From assembly GCA_001896885.1 (NCBI GenBank), contig MKRJ01000021.1:62008-126007 (forward strand): DNA of 64,000 nt. Direction: 5' to 3'. The translations under genes were made by a program, and so were the position numbers. The stretch comes from Rhizobiales bacterium 65-79. Its GTDB lineage: Bacteria > Pseudomonadota > Alphaproteobacteria > Rhizobiales > Rhizobiaceae. Below the pieces are notes generated by a model. It ran no database searches. It worked only from the letters and a program-made list of their open reading frames with translations, and was not told where the DNA came from. Shown here one piece after another: positions 34,941 through 44,366 of the stretch. The first letter of the stretch is position 1; every line of letters starts with the position of its first letter.

Positions 34941-36139
34941 CAGATGACGCCTCCCGCGCGCAATGCCTCGAGTTCCTCGGCGCTTTCCCCCAGCCATTCG
35001 CCGAAGACGGCATCATTGTCGGCGCCGAGCTCCTTGCTGGGCCGAATTTCCGGCGCATCGCCGTAGCGCATGGGGCTCGTCGGCAGGACGAGCGGCCCGA
35101 GCAGCGGGTGCTCTATATCCTTCAGCATGCCGCGTGCATGCAGGTGCGGATCGTGCACCACCTCGTCGAGGTCGCGCACCGGCGCGCAGGGCACGCGATG
35201 CTTCCCGAGCGTCTCGTAGAGCTCGGCCCGCGTCCGGCCGGAGGTGAACCCGGTTACGACCTCGTCGACGAAATCGATATTCTCGACGCGGGATTTCAGC
35301 GTCAGCAGCCGCGGATCCTCGGCAAGATCCTGCCGGTCCATCGCCTCCAGGAGCGAGCGCCAGTGCGTTTCGCTGACGCAGATGAGGGCTATCCAGCCAT
35401 CGGACGCACGGTAGACATTGTAGGGGGCCTCTGCCATCCCACTGTGGCGGTTGCCCGTACGCATCGGCGCCTTGCCACCGCTGCCGAAATAGAGCCCGAG
35501 CGCCGACGAAAGGGACGCGTACACGGCCTCCAGCATGGAAACCTCGACGAAGCGGCCCTTGCCGGTGCGTTCGCGATCGAAAAGGGCGGTAACGACGGCG
35601 CCATAGAGATGGACGCCACCGAAGAAGTCGCAGACCGCCGGCCCAGCCTTGACCGGCGGCCGATCCGGGTAGCCGGTCGTCGACATGATGCCGCCGATCG
35701 CCTGGACGGTCAGGTCCATCGCCGGAAAATCGCGATAAGGACCGGACCAGCCGAAGCCCGACCCGGCCGCATAGACAAGCCTTGGATTGATCTCCATCAG
35801 GCGATCGGGGCCAAGTCCCAGCCGATTCATGACGCCCGGCGCGAAATTCTCCAGGAGAACGTCGGCCTTTGCCGCCATCTTCTCTAGAAGAGCCTTCCCG
35901 CGCGGGTCCTTGATGTTGAGCGAGACGAATTCCTTGTTGGAATTGAGCATGGCGAACGGCACCATGGCGCCGCCGACCGCGCCACGGCGGCGCATGTTTT
36001 CGCCGTTGAGCGGCTCGACCTTGATGACGTGCGCGCCGGCCATCGCCATGAGCAGGGTCGCGTAGGGGCCATTGTAGATCTGGCCGAGATCGACCACCGT
36101 CACGCCCTTCAGCGGCTGATTGTCGGCAACCGCTCGCAT
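34940..36139 (-). CDS. CaiB/BaiF (class III) CoA-transferase, first copy
   Basis: 399 residues. Family blocks V-V-D-L-G-Q-I-Y-N-G-P-Y, V-I-K-V-E-P-L-N-G-E, D-V-L-L-E-N-F-A-P-G-V-M and the catalytic-Asp region M-D-L-T-V-Q-A-I-G-G-I-M. Transfers CoA between carboxylic acids, here most likely activating the imported substrate. The start is 1 nt beyond the enoyl-CoA hydratase stop and the stop overlaps the thiolase-like start. Confidence 0.9.
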   Translation of the reverse strand: MRAVADNQPLKGVTVVDLGQIYNGPYATLLMAMAGAHVIKVEPLNGENMRRRGAVGGAMVPFAMLNSNKEFVSLNIKDPRGKALLEKMAAKADVLLENFAPGVMNRLGLGPDRLMEINPRLVYAAGSGFGWSGPYRDFPAMDLTVQAIGGIMSTTGYPDRPPVKAGPAVCDFFGGVHLYGAVVTALFDRERTGKGRFVEVSMLEAVYASLSSALGLYFGSGGKAPMRTGNRHSGMAEAPYNVYRASDGWIALICVSETHWRSLLEAMDRQDLAEDPRLLTLKSRVENIDFVDEVVTGFTSGRTRAELYETLGKHRVPCAPVRDLDEVVHDPHLHARGMLKDIEHPLLGPLVLPTSPMRYGDAPEIRPSKELGADNDAVFGEWLGESAEELEALRAGGVI

Positions 36140-36140
36140 G

Positions 36141-36917
36141 TCACAGTCCCTTGAAGGCCGGAGGACGTTTTTCGGCGAAGGCCTTCGGGCCCTCGACCGC
36201 ATCCTCGGTGAATTGCAGCATGCGATTGGTGATCTGTTCCAGCCGCAGGCCAGCTGAGAGCGGCATTTCCCTGGCCCGTACGGCGAGTTCCTTGGCTGCC
36301 TGCACCGCAAGCGGCGGATTCGCGGCGATCCTGGCGGCCGTCTGTCGTGCGGCATCCATCAATTCTTCCATCGGCACGACACGGTTGACCAATCCCCAAC
36401 GGGCCGCGGTCTCCGCGTCGATCGCCTCGCCCGTCAGCAGCATCTCCATGCCGATCGCATAAGGGAGTTGAGAGAGGATCCGCTGCGTGCCGCCATTACC
36501 GGCCACTACGCCGCGCTTCACTTCCGCCAGGCTGAAGGTAGCGTGCGGCGCGGCCAGCCTGATATCGGTCGCCATCAGCAGCGTCATGCCTCCGCCCAGG
36601 CAATAACCGTTGACCGCGGCAATTACCGGCTTCCAGACCTCCAGCCCACGGTTCAGCAGTTGCTCCTTCTGGGTCAGCCACATCTGCTGCAGGCCGGGCG
36701 GAGCCGCGACGAAGCTTTTTATGTCGGCTCCAGTGGTGAAGGATCTTCCGCCAGCGCCGGTGACGATCGCCACCCGCACCGTCGAGTCGTCGCGCACGCG
36801 AATCCACGCCTCAGAAAGACCGGCATAGTGCTCCGCATCCATCGCGTTCAGCCGCTCCGGACGATTGATCGTGATCGTCGCGACGCCGGCTTTGTCGAGG
36901 TCAAAGTCGATGGACAT
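36141..36917 (-). CDS. Enoyl-CoA hydratase/isomerase
   Basis: 258-residue crotonase-fold enzyme. I-N-R-P-E-R-L-N-A-M-D, the oxyanion-hole segments S-F-T-T-G-A-D-I-K and A-A-V-N-G-Y-C-L-G-G-G-M, and the glutamate helix G-N-G-G-T-Q-R. The first catalytic Glu position of mitochondrial hydratase is not obvious (L-A-E-V-K-R-G has one candidate), so isomerase activity is possible. Follows the acyl-CoA dehydrogenase gene by 3 nt, the usual beta-oxidation order. Confidence 0.9.
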   Translation of the reverse strand: MSIDFDLDKAGVATITINRPERLNAMDAEHYAGLSEAWIRVRDDSTVRVAIVTGAGGRSFTTGADIKSFVAAPPGLQQMWLTQKEQLLNRGLEVWKPVIAAVNGYCLGGGMTLLMATDIRLAAPHATFSLAEVKRGVVAGNGGTQRILSQLPYAIGMEMLLTGEAIDAETAARWGLVNRVVPMEELMDAARQTAARIAANPPLAVQAAKELAVRAREMPLSAGLRLEQITNRMLQFTEDAVEGPKAFAEKRPPAFKGL

Positions 36918-36920
36918 CGC

Positions 36921-38111
36921 TCATGCCTCCTGAAGGACGGGCGCCTTCTGGCCGCCGAGCAGATCGCGGGCCACAACCATGCGATGTACCTCGGACGGCC
37001 CTTCGCCGATCCGCTTGATGCGCATCTCGCGATACCAGCGCTCCAAGGGCATTTCCTGCGCCACGCCCAAGCCGCCGAATATCTGGATGCAGCGGTCGAC
37101 GATCCGTCCGGCCGTCTCGGTCGCATAAACCTTGCAGATCGAAGCATCGACCTTGATGTCGTAGCCGAGATCGGCACGCCAGGCGGCCTGGAAGACGAGC
37201 AACCGCGCCGCGCGCAGCTCTATCTCCGAATCGGCGATCATCCACTGGATCGCCTGTTTGTCGGCGAGCTTGCCCTTGAAGAGGTCACGCTCCCTGGCCC
37301 AATTGATCGCCATGCGCAGGGCCGCGTCTGCTATGCCGAGCGTCGCCGCGGCATAAGGCACGCGGCCATGAACGAGCCATGTCTCCGCCAGGGCGAAGCC
37401 CTGCCCTTCCTCGCCAAGGCGGTTTTCGACCGGTACTTCGCAGTCCACGAAGGAGAGTTCGTAAGGCGAGTACGACCGGATCACCGGAATCCGCTTGAGC
37501 GTCAGGCCGGGCGAATCCTTCTCGACGATAAAGGAGGTGATGTTGCCGCGCTGCCTGTCCGAGCCGGTGCGCGCGAAGACGATGCCCCAGCGCGACTGGC
37601 TGGCGCCCGAAATCCATACTTTGGTGCCGTTCAGTACGTAGCGGTCGCCTTTGCGTTCGGCGCGGGTCTGGATGGCGCGGGCCGGATCGGAGCCGCCCGA
37701 CGGCTCGGAGATCGCGACGAACGTCTTCTCGCCCTGCTCAACGGTCGGCACCGCGTATTTCTCGATCTGCTCCCTGGTTCCCTTGAAGATCACGTTCGGC
37801 GGATCGAAACCGAAGGCGCCGCAGGCTGGAATATAGGCGCCCATCCGGCATTTGGCCGCCTCCTCGGCCACCAGGCACTGGGCAAGGAGGCTGAGGCCGG
37901 CGCCGCCATAGGCCGCGGGCGTCTGAACGTACCAGAGCCCGATCTTGCGGGCTTCGGCTTGTATCCGCTTCAGCACATCCTCGGGAAGGGTGAAGGCGTC
38001 GTGCTCGACCTTCGCTTCCTCGGGAAGCACCACCTTTTCCATGAAACGACGCGCCGTCTCCTGCAGCATTGTAAGTTCGGTGGGCATTTCCCAGCTACCG
38101 GCCTCGTTCAT
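36921..38111 (-). CDS. Acyl-CoA dehydrogenase
   Basis: 396 residues from ATG 38111 (GAGAGCGG upstream). Flavin-binding blocks A-I-S-E-P-S-G-G-S-D-P-A and K-V-W-I-S-G-A; the C-terminus has Q-I-F-G-G-L-G-V-A-Q-E-M-P-L-E-R-W-Y-R-E followed by I-G-E-G-P-S-E-V-H-R, which carries the likely catalytic Glu. First gene of the ten-gene minus-strand operon that runs to 28734. Two repeated operator-like sites lie 68-104 nt upstream. Confidence 0.92.
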   Translation of the reverse strand: MNEAGSWEMPTELTMLQETARRFMEKVVLPEEAKVEHDAFTLPEDVLKRIQAEARKIGLWYVQTPAAYGGAGLSLLAQCLVAEEAAKCRMGAYIPACGAFGFDPPNVIFKGTREQIEKYAVPTVEQGEKTFVAISEPSGGSDPARAIQTRAERKGDRYVLNGTKVWISGASQSRWGIVFARTGSDRQRGNITSFIVEKDSPGLTLKRIPVIRSYSPYELSFVDCEVPVENRLGEEGQGFALAETWLVHGRVPYAAATLGIADAALRMAINWARERDLFKGKLADKQAIQWMIADSEIELRAARLLVFQAAWRADLGYDIKVDASICKVYATETAGRIVDRCIQIFGGLGVAQEMPLERWYREMRIKRIGEGPSEVHRMVVARDLLGGQKAPVLQEA

Positions 38112-38178
38112 GTCCGCTCTCTGATCCTCGCCTTGAAGCTTCGGGAGGATCGGGCATGGCGAAGCGCTTGTCAATTAA

Positions 38179-38215
38179 TTATCGGACCAAATGAAAAACA
38201 AATTATAAGACCAAA
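38179..38215. promoter_or_regulatory. Two direct operator-like repeats in the divergent promoter
   Basis: TTATCGGACCAAA (38179-38191) and TTATAAGACCAAA (38203-38215) are direct repeats 24 bp apart, about two helical turns. Reverse-complemented they read TTTGGTCYKATAA and match the sites at 43400 and 45326. They sit in AT-rich DNA between the acyl-CoA dehydrogenase operon and the hydantoinase operon and could control both. Confidence 0.6.
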
Positions 38216-38318
38216 CTATTGACCCGCGCTTTCCAGCCGAATTATGATCCTGTCGCGGGCGGGTAATACCGCCAGCGAACGCGCGCCAACGGCGCACGCT
38301 TTCGGGACGGAGACACGC

Positions 38319-40337
38319 ATGGCGCTCGTCGGAATCGATGTCGGAGGCACCTTCACCGACCTCTATTATTCGCGCGATGGCGCCAGCGCCGACCGCATCT
38401 GCAAGGTGCCCTCCACGCCCCAGGACCCTTCCAGCGGGCTCTTGGATTCCCTGATCACCGCCGAAATTCCGCTGGATGATCTCGATCTAATCCTGCACGG
38501 GACGACCATTGCGACCAATGCACTGATCGAGCGCCAGGGGGCTCGTTGCGCGCTGGTCACCACCAAGGGTTTTCGCGACATCCTGGAACTTGGGCGCCGC
38601 GACAGACCGAGCTTTTACGGACTCACCGGGCTCCAGGACCCATTGGTTCCGCGCGACCGCCGTTATGAAGTCGACGAGCGCGTGAATCACAAAGGTGAGG
38701 TGCTTGTGGCGCTCGACGAGGACGAGGTGCGCCTGCTCGGTGAGGCGCTCAAGGAAGACGATGTTGAATCGGTGGTCGTTTCGCTGCTGCACTCCTACGT
38801 CAACCCTGCACATGAGGAACGCATCGCGGCGATCCTTCGCGATATGGAGCCGAACTGGGCGATCGTGACCTCGGCCAGTGTCATCCGCGAATATTACGAA
38901 TTCGAGCGCACCTCGACCGCCGTCGTCCAGGCCTATCTGCAGCCGCTCATGACCCGGTACGCCGACAATCTCCTGTCCAGGCTCGGCGATTGGGGCTTTT
39001 CCCGCCAGACCTTGATCATGCAGTCGAATGGCGGGCTCGTGCCCGTCCCGCAACTTCCGGAAAAAGCGGCGCATGTGGTCCGCTCGGGCCCGGCTGCCGG
39101 CGTCACCGCAGCCGCGCGCATCGCCGCCGAGGCGGGATTCAGCCGCGCCATCACCGGCGACATGGGCGGCACCTCCTTCGATGTGGCGGTGGTGATCGAC
39201 GGGGAGCCGGAGATCACGCCGGCCACCAACCTCGACTTCCGCATCCCGCTCAAGCAGTCGATGATCAACGTTCATACGATCGGCGCCGGCGGCGGATCGA
39301 TCGCGTGGATCGACCGCGGAGGCATCCTGCAGGTCGGTCCGCGTAGCGCCAAGGCGCGGCCGGGGCCGGTCTGCTTCGGCCATGGCGGGACCGAGCCGAC
39401 GGTCACGGACGCCAATGTGGTGCTTTCACGGATCAACGCCGACGATCCGATCGGGCTCACCAACCTTACCAGGCTCGACGTCGAAGGCGCACGCGAGGCC
39501 ATGAAGCGGCTCGGCGCGCAGATCGGCCTAGGCGTCGAGGAAACGGCCGAGGCGATCCTGGCCGTGGTCAACCAGAACATGGCCGGCCGCACGCGCCTGC
39601 TGTCGATCGAGCGTGGCTACGACCCGCGCGATTTTGCCCTCGTCATCTTCGGAGGCGCGGGGCCGCTGCACGGAGCGGCGATTATCCGCGAGGTCGGCAT
39701 CCGCACGATGCTGGTCCCACCCTCCCCCGGCGTACTGTGCGCCATGGGCTGCGTGGTCGCGGATCTGCGCCACGACCTGTCCAGAACGGTGGCGCGCCGG
39801 ACCGAAAGTTTTACCGCGGACGAGGTCGACGCCATCCTGGCCAAGCAGGCCGGCGAGGGCTCGGACAAGCTGCGCGAGGAATCCATCTCGATCCGCGATA
39901 TCGGCGTGCGGCACTTCGCCGAGATGGCTTATGTCGGCCAGATTCACACGCTGCGGGTGCCCATCGAGCGCGGCTGGGACGCCGCGCGACTTTCCCGTGC
40001 TTTCGAGGAGACGTACCGCAACGAGTACGGCAACACGCTGGGTGAGATCGCTTCGACCGTGGTCAGCTTCCGCACCGTTGTCGAAGGCTTGCGCGAGCAC
40101 AAGAAGCGCGACATGCCGGCGCCGGAGCGGCGGCCGCTCGTCGAGCCGGACATCGTACGGCCGGTCTATTTCGGCGGCTGGCGCAACAGCCCGATCTTCA
40201 GGCGGTTCCGGCTCGAACCGGGCATGGTCATCGAGGGTCCGGCGATCGTCGAGCAAGCGGATACGACCACGGTCATCGAACCTGGAATGACCGGGCGGAT
40301 CGACGCCTATGGCAATATTCTCGTGGAGATCGCCTGA
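38319..40337 (+). CDS. Hydantoinase/oxoprolinase A-type subunit
   Basis: 672 residues from ATG 38319 (ACGGAGA upstream); the frame is open to 38244. The N-terminus G-I-D-V-G-G-T-F-T-D is the ASKHA-type ATP site of the HyuA/5-oxoprolinase/acetone-carboxylase family, followed by H-G-T-T-I-A-T-N-A-L-I-E-R and G-D-M-G-G-T-S-F-D-V. These proteins use ATP to open cyclic amides (hydantoins, 5-oxoproline) or to activate ketones for carboxylation. No third small subunit like that of acetone carboxylase is adjacent, which favours the amidase or an uncharacterised type. Confidence 0.9.
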   Translation: MALVGIDVGGTFTDLYYSRDGASADRICKVPSTPQDPSSGLLDSLITAEIPLDDLDLILHGTTIATNALIERQGARCALVTTKGFRDILELGRRDRPSFYGLTGLQDPLVPRDRRYEVDERVNHKGEVLVALDEDEVRLLGEALKEDDVESVVVSLLHSYVNPAHEERIAAILRDMEPNWAIVTSASVIREYYEFERTSTAVVQAYLQPLMTRYADNLLSRLGDWGFSRQTLIMQSNGGLVPVPQLPEKAAHVVRSGPAAGVTAAARIAAEAGFSRAITGDMGGTSFDVAVVIDGEPEITPATNLDFRIPLKQSMINVHTIGAGGGSIAWIDRGGILQVGPRSAKARPGPVCFGHGGTEPTVTDANVVLSRINADDPIGLTNLTRLDVEGAREAMKRLGAQIGLGVEETAEAILAVVNQNMAGRTRLLSIERGYDPRDFALVIFGGAGPLHGAAIIREVGIRTMLVPPSPGVLCAMGCVVADLRHDLSRTVARRTESFTADEVDAILAKQAGEGSDKLREESISIRDIGVRHFAEMAYVGQIHTLRVPIERGWDAARLSRAFEETYRNEYGNTLGEIASTVVSFRTVVEGLREHKKRDMPAPERRPLVEPDIVRPVYFGGWRNSPIFRRFRLEPGMVIEGPAIVEQADTTTVIEPGMTGRIDAYGNILVEIA

Positions 40338-42115
40338 TGGATCCCATAACCCTCGCAGTCGTCCGTGGCGCGCTGGAACAGATTGCCGACGAGATGGATC
40401 TGCATCTCATCCGCGCCGCCATCTCGCCGATCATCTCGGAGACGAACGATTGCGCCCATGGCATCTACCGTGCCGATACGGGCGAAACCATCGCGCAGGG
40501 GCGGTTCGGCCTGCCTGTTTTCCTCGCCAACATGCAGTTCACGGTTCAGAACCTCATCGAGCATGTGCGCGGGAGCGGCGGTTTCAGGCCCGGCGATGTG
40601 TGGATCCTCAACGATCCCTATCTCAGCGGCACGCATCTCCAAGACGTGGTGCTGGTCGCTCCGCATTTCGTCGACGGCGAACTGTTCGCTCTGCTGGCCT
40701 CGACCGGCCATTGGATGGACATCGGCGGGGCCGTGCCCGGGGGTTGGGCGCCTTCCGCGCAGGAGATCCACACCGAAGGCATCATCATTCCACCGGTGAA
40801 GCTCTACGACGAGGGCAAGCTCAATACCGGCCTGGTATCGATGTTCACCCGCAACGTCCGCCTTCCGACACAGATCGAGGGTGACCTGTTCGCCATGGCG
40901 AATGTCTTCTCGGTGGGGCGGCGCGGCCTCGATTCGCTTATCGCGCGCCACGGCCGCGACACCCTCTCCGCCTGCATCTCGGAGATGATAGAACGGTCCG
41001 AGAAACAGATGCGTTCCTACATCGCGGAGATTCCCGACGGCGTCTATCATTGCGAGGATTTTCTGGACAATGATGGCATTGACGACAAGCCTATCCGCAT
41101 TGCCCTGTCACTGACCGTCGAGGGCTCGTCGATGCATTTCGACTTTTCCGGGTCCGACCCGGCCGCCTGCGGCCCCGTCAACCTCGCCCGTACGACCACG
41201 CAGTCGACCTGCTTCATCGCGCTGAAGCACATCTTCGCCGACGTCCCGGTGAACGGCGGAGCGTTTCGGCCTACGCAATTCACCATTCCCGAAGGCTGCG
41301 TCGTGTCCGCCGCCTATCCTTCGCCGGTCTCCGGATATCTCGAGCCCATAGGCCGGGTATTCGACGTCGTCTTTGGCGCTCTGGCACAGGCGATCCCGCA
41401 GCGCACACCGGCACCGGCCTTCGGCACCGTCGGCGTGGTCACGGTCGGTGGGCGTCAGCCCGATACGGGCAGCTATTTCGTCGCTGTGTTCCCTTATCCC
41501 GGCGGGTACGGTGCGCATGCGCGCGGCGACGGCCTCGTCAACGGCACCCCGCCGGTGTCGATGGCGAATTTCATGTCCATCGAGATGTCGGAGCACCGCT
41601 ATCCGCTGCAATTCGTCGAATATGCGCTGCGCGAAGATTCCGGCGGCGCCGGACGCTATCGCGGCGGCTGCGGCACGCAATATCGTTTCATGACGCGGTC
41701 GGAATGCGTCGTCTCGGCGCTCGGCGACCGGGTGGATCACGTGCCGTTCGGCATCGCCGGCGGCAAGGAGGCTGCGCCGAGCGTCGTGCAATTCGGCATC
41801 GGCGGCCGCGAGATGACACCGCCGATGCGCTCCAAGGTGGAGAAACAGCGCATGCATGCGGGCGACTGGCTGGCGGCCGCCTCGCCGGGTGGCGGCGGCT
41901 TCGGCGATCCGCTCGAACGTGACCTCGAAGGCGTCGAGCGCGACCTCAATCTGGGATATATCTCTCGCCGGACGGCCGAGGAGGTTTACGGCGTCGTGGT
42001 CTCCGAACAAAGGCGCAAGAGCGGCGCCCTCCGCTATTCGGTCGACTCCGGAGCCAGCGCACGAAAGCGCGCCCGGATGCGGGGCGATCAAGGAAAAACG
42101 GCGGCCACCGGCTGA
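40337..42115 (+). CDS. Hydantoinase/oxoprolinase B-type subunit
   Basis: 592 residues; the start overlaps the A-subunit stop (TGATG). Typical HyuB blocks: E-I-A-D-E-M-D-like N-terminus, A-I-S-P-I-I-S-E-T-N-D-C-A, W-I-L-N-D-P-Y-L-S-G-T-H-L-Q-D and a C-terminal S-P-G-G-G-G-F-G-D-P. Forms the catalytic complex with the A subunit. The last 35 residues are basic and poorly conserved in character. It ends 1 nt from the convergent CoA-transferase. Confidence 0.9.
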   Translation: MDPITLAVVRGALEQIADEMDLHLIRAAISPIISETNDCAHGIYRADTGETIAQGRFGLPVFLANMQFTVQNLIEHVRGSGGFRPGDVWILNDPYLSGTHLQDVVLVAPHFVDGELFALLASTGHWMDIGGAVPGGWAPSAQEIHTEGIIIPPVKLYDEGKLNTGLVSMFTRNVRLPTQIEGDLFAMANVFSVGRRGLDSLIARHGRDTLSACISEMIERSEKQMRSYIAEIPDGVYHCEDFLDNDGIDDKPIRIALSLTVEGSSMHFDFSGSDPAACGPVNLARTTTQSTCFIALKHIFADVPVNGGAFRPTQFTIPEGCVVSAAYPSPVSGYLEPIGRVFDVVFGALAQAIPQRTPAPAFGTVGVVTVGGRQPDTGSYFVAVFPYPGGYGAHARGDGLVNGTPPVSMANFMSIEMSEHRYPLQFVEYALREDSGGAGRYRGGCGTQYRFMTRSECVVSALGDRVDHVPFGIAGGKEAAPSVVQFGIGGREMTPPMRSKVEKQRMHAGDWLAAASPGGGGFGDPLERDLEGVERDLNLGYISRRTAEEVYGVVVSEQRRKSGALRYSVDSGASARKRARMRGDQGKTAATG

Positions 42116-42116
42116 A

Positions 42117-43382
42117 TCAGCCCGGCTGCCCGCCGAATGCCCCTTCGGACTCGAGCATGGCGATACGGTCGTCGTCGAGGCCGAGCAGGCCGCGCAACAT
42201 CGCGTCGCGGTGTTCTCCAAGCGCGGGAGCCGCCACCGGATCGGCCACTGGCGTCTCTCCCAAGCGGAATGGAGATGCGACGTTCGGGACGAGGGCCCCG
42301 GACGGATGTTCGATTCGATTGGCGATCTGCCGCTCCAGCGCGGTCGGCGAGTCGAAGGCCTCCGCGACAGAGCGGACCGCGCCGATCGGCACTTTCTCGT
42401 GGCGGCTGCGCTTCATCCACTCGTCCCGCGGCGCGGTCCGGAAGATCGCGCCGAGCAATTCCATGAGTTCGGCCTGATGCTCGTTACGGTCTTGGTGAGT
42501 GGCATAGTTCGGATGAGCGGCCAGATCGGGCCGCCCCAGTACCGCGTTCGCCAGCTTCTCCCAGCTTCGCTGCGTGCTGCAGGACACGTAGATCGCCCTG
42601 CCGTCGCCGCATTCGAACATGCCGATCGGCGTGGCCACCGGCGCTGTGTTCCCCTGGCGAACAAAGTCTTTGCCGCTCGCCAGGTAATTCATGCCGAAAT
42701 AGGCGAGAAGCGTCACCGCCGTGTCGAACAGGCAGACCTCGACGTGCTGGCCGATGCCGAGACGATCCCTCGCGGCGAGCGCGGCGAGGACCGCGGCCGT
42801 CGCGTTCATCGACGCGGTGATGTCGATGATCGGGGTGCCCGTCCGCATCGGCAGCCGGTCGGGATCGCCGGTCAGCGAGGCGAACCCGCTCTCCGCCTGG
42901 AAGACGGAATCGAAACCCGGCTGGTCGGCAAACGCGGAATCCGCGCCCCAGCCGGAAATGGAGCAATAGATCAAACGCGGGTTGATCTCCTTCATTGCGT
43001 CATAGTCGAGGCCGAAGCGCTCCATGACTCCCGGCGCGAAATTCTCGACAAGCACATCCGCTTTGGCGATCAGCTCGCGGGCGACCGATCGGCCGGCGGG
43101 GATGCGCAGGTCGAGCGCGATGCTCTTCTTGTTGCGGTTTAAGCCGAGAAAGTACGGGCTCTGGCCTGCCGCGGACGGTGGCATGAAGGTTCGCGTCTCA
43201 TCGCCGATCCCAGGATTTTCGACCTTGATGACCTCGGCGCCGAAATCGGCGAGCGTCTGCGTGCACCAGGGTCCCGCCAGAAAGCGCGTGAAGTCAGCGA
43301 CGAGGAGTCCTTGGAGTGCCAGCGGCTTGTCGGCCAGGCGTTTCCGGGCAATAGGGAGTCGATCGAGGGGCAACATGGACAT
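42117..43382 (-). CDS. CaiB/BaiF (class III) CoA-transferase, second copy
   Basis: 421 residues: L-L-V-A-D-F-T-R-F-L-A-G-P-W-C-T, V-I-K-V-E-N-P, D-V-L-V-E-N-F-A-P-G-V-M and the Asp-containing segment Q-P-G-F-D-S-V-F-Q-A-E-S-G. Clearly a separate enzyme from the copy at 34940, so the two may act on different acids in the pathway. It is divergent from the FadR-type regulator and has an operator-like site 18-35 nt before its start. Confidence 0.9.
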   Translation of the reverse strand: MSMLPLDRLPIARKRLADKPLALQGLLVADFTRFLAGPWCTQTLADFGAEVIKVENPGIGDETRTFMPPSAAGQSPYFLGLNRNKKSIALDLRIPAGRSVARELIAKADVLVENFAPGVMERFGLDYDAMKEINPRLIYCSISGWGADSAFADQPGFDSVFQAESGFASLTGDPDRLPMRTGTPIIDITASMNATAAVLAALAARDRLGIGQHVEVCLFDTAVTLLAYFGMNYLASGKDFVRQGNTAPVATPIGMFECGDGRAIYVSCSTQRSWEKLANAVLGRPDLAAHPNYATHQDRNEHQAELMELLGAIFRTAPRDEWMKRSRHEKVPIGAVRSVAEAFDSPTALERQIANRIEHPSGALVPNVASPFRLGETPVADPVAAPALGEHRDAMLRGLLGLDDDRIAMLESEGAFGGQPG

Positions 43383-43399
43383 GGCTTCAACTTGACTGA

Positions 43400-43417
43400 T
43401 TTGGTCTGATCATATAA
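43400..43417. promoter_or_regulatory. Operator-like site between CoA-transferase and regulator genes
   Basis: TTTGGTCTGATCATATAA (43400-43417). The 16 bp TGGTCTGATCATATAA recur exactly, inverted, at 45326-45341, and TTTGGTC-N2-AT recurs twice at 38179-38215. TGGT-N3-ATCA resembles the TNGTNNNACNA operators of FadR-type GntR proteins with one changed half-site base. Confidence 0.65.
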
Positions 43418-43568
43418 CATTTTGTTTGACAAGTGCCGCCTCTCTTTATTCCAATGTGTCAATCATCATCGAAAACGAAGCCGAACCGGCAGACAGGTGA
43501 GTTGGAAGCGGATCGGCGAAGACTGAACCGTCCGAGCGTCAAACGCTCTCAATCGCTCCGGGATCTCG

Positions 43569-44345
43569 ATGTCGCTATCCGAAGACAATCCAGCCGACGC
43601 AAAGGGGCCGATGGTCGAACCGATTCAGGTTCCCAAGGCATCGGATATCCTTGCCGGCAAATTGCGCGACCTGATCCTGTCGGGGCGGATCGCCCCCGGC
43701 GAATCGCTGCCGGCCGAGCGCGAACTGGTCAGCGATTCCGGGCTCAGCCGGTCTTCGGTCCGCGAGGCTCTGCGGGTTCTGGAGGTGGAGGGGCTCATCG
43801 CCACGCGGCCTGGCCGCTCCGGCGGCTCGACCGTGCGTCTTCCGGGCCGCAGTTCCGTCGCCCGCTCCATGCGGCTTTTCGTGCGCAGCCACGGCATCCG
43901 GCTCGAGGCGCTGCTGGAATGCCGCGTGGCGGTCGAACCTTACCTGGCCGGCTTGGCAGCCCAGAACCGGACGGAGCAGGATCTGGCGGAAATGCGGGAT
44001 ATCCACCAGCGTTTCGAACAATCCCAGGGCGACGTAGGCGCCTACAAGCGACTGAACCTGGACTGGCACTTGGCGGTCGCTCGCGCCAGCCGTAACGAAG
44101 TGTTGGTGGCACTGATGGAAGCGATCGCGCAGCCGATCTTCGACGCCGCTGACTATCAGGAAGTGACGACAGCGGAAATCCGCCGCGATGCGATCCGCGC
44201 GCATGCCGCGATACTCCATTCGATCGAAGCCCAGGACTTCAAGCAAGCCTACAGCCGGATGGAAAAGCATCTCAGCGCTTATGCCACTGTGGCGCGCCGT
44301 CTGCTGGTTGACAGGCAAGCTCAAAGCGGCGCCGCGGCAAAATGA
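43569..44345 (+). CDS. GntR-family regulator, FadR/FCD subfamily
   Basis: 258 residues. An N-terminal winged helix (A-S-D-I-L-A-G-K-L-R-D-L-I-L-S-G-R-I-A-P-G-E-S-L-P-A-E-R-E-L; S-R-S-S-V-R-E-A-L-R-V-L-E) is followed by an all-helical FCD ligand domain (L-D-W-H-L-A-V-A-R-A-S-R-N, with the metal-binding His/Asp pattern). Members usually repress catabolic genes and are released by a pathway acid or CoA ester. Its own upstream region carries the repeated operator-like site, which suggests autoregulation and control of the surrounding genes. Confidence 0.9.
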   Translation: MSLSEDNPADAKGPMVEPIQVPKASDILAGKLRDLILSGRIAPGESLPAERELVSDSGLSRSSVREALRVLEVEGLIATRPGRSGGSTVRLPGRSSVARSMRLFVRSHGIRLEALLECRVAVEPYLAGLAAQNRTEQDLAEMRDIHQRFEQSQGDVGAYKRLNLDWHLAVARASRNEVLVALMEAIAQPIFDAADYQEVTTAEIRRDAIRAHAAILHSIEAQDFKQAYSRMEKHLSAYATVARRLLVDRQAQSGAAAK

Positions 44346-44366
44346 TTTGGAGGCGGCTTCCGTTCC

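Noticed and set aside
38319..42115. Acetone carboxylase
   Set aside because: The A and B subunits belong to the same superfamily, but no gamma-type small subunit gene is present, so a hydantoinase/oxoprolinase-type label is safer.
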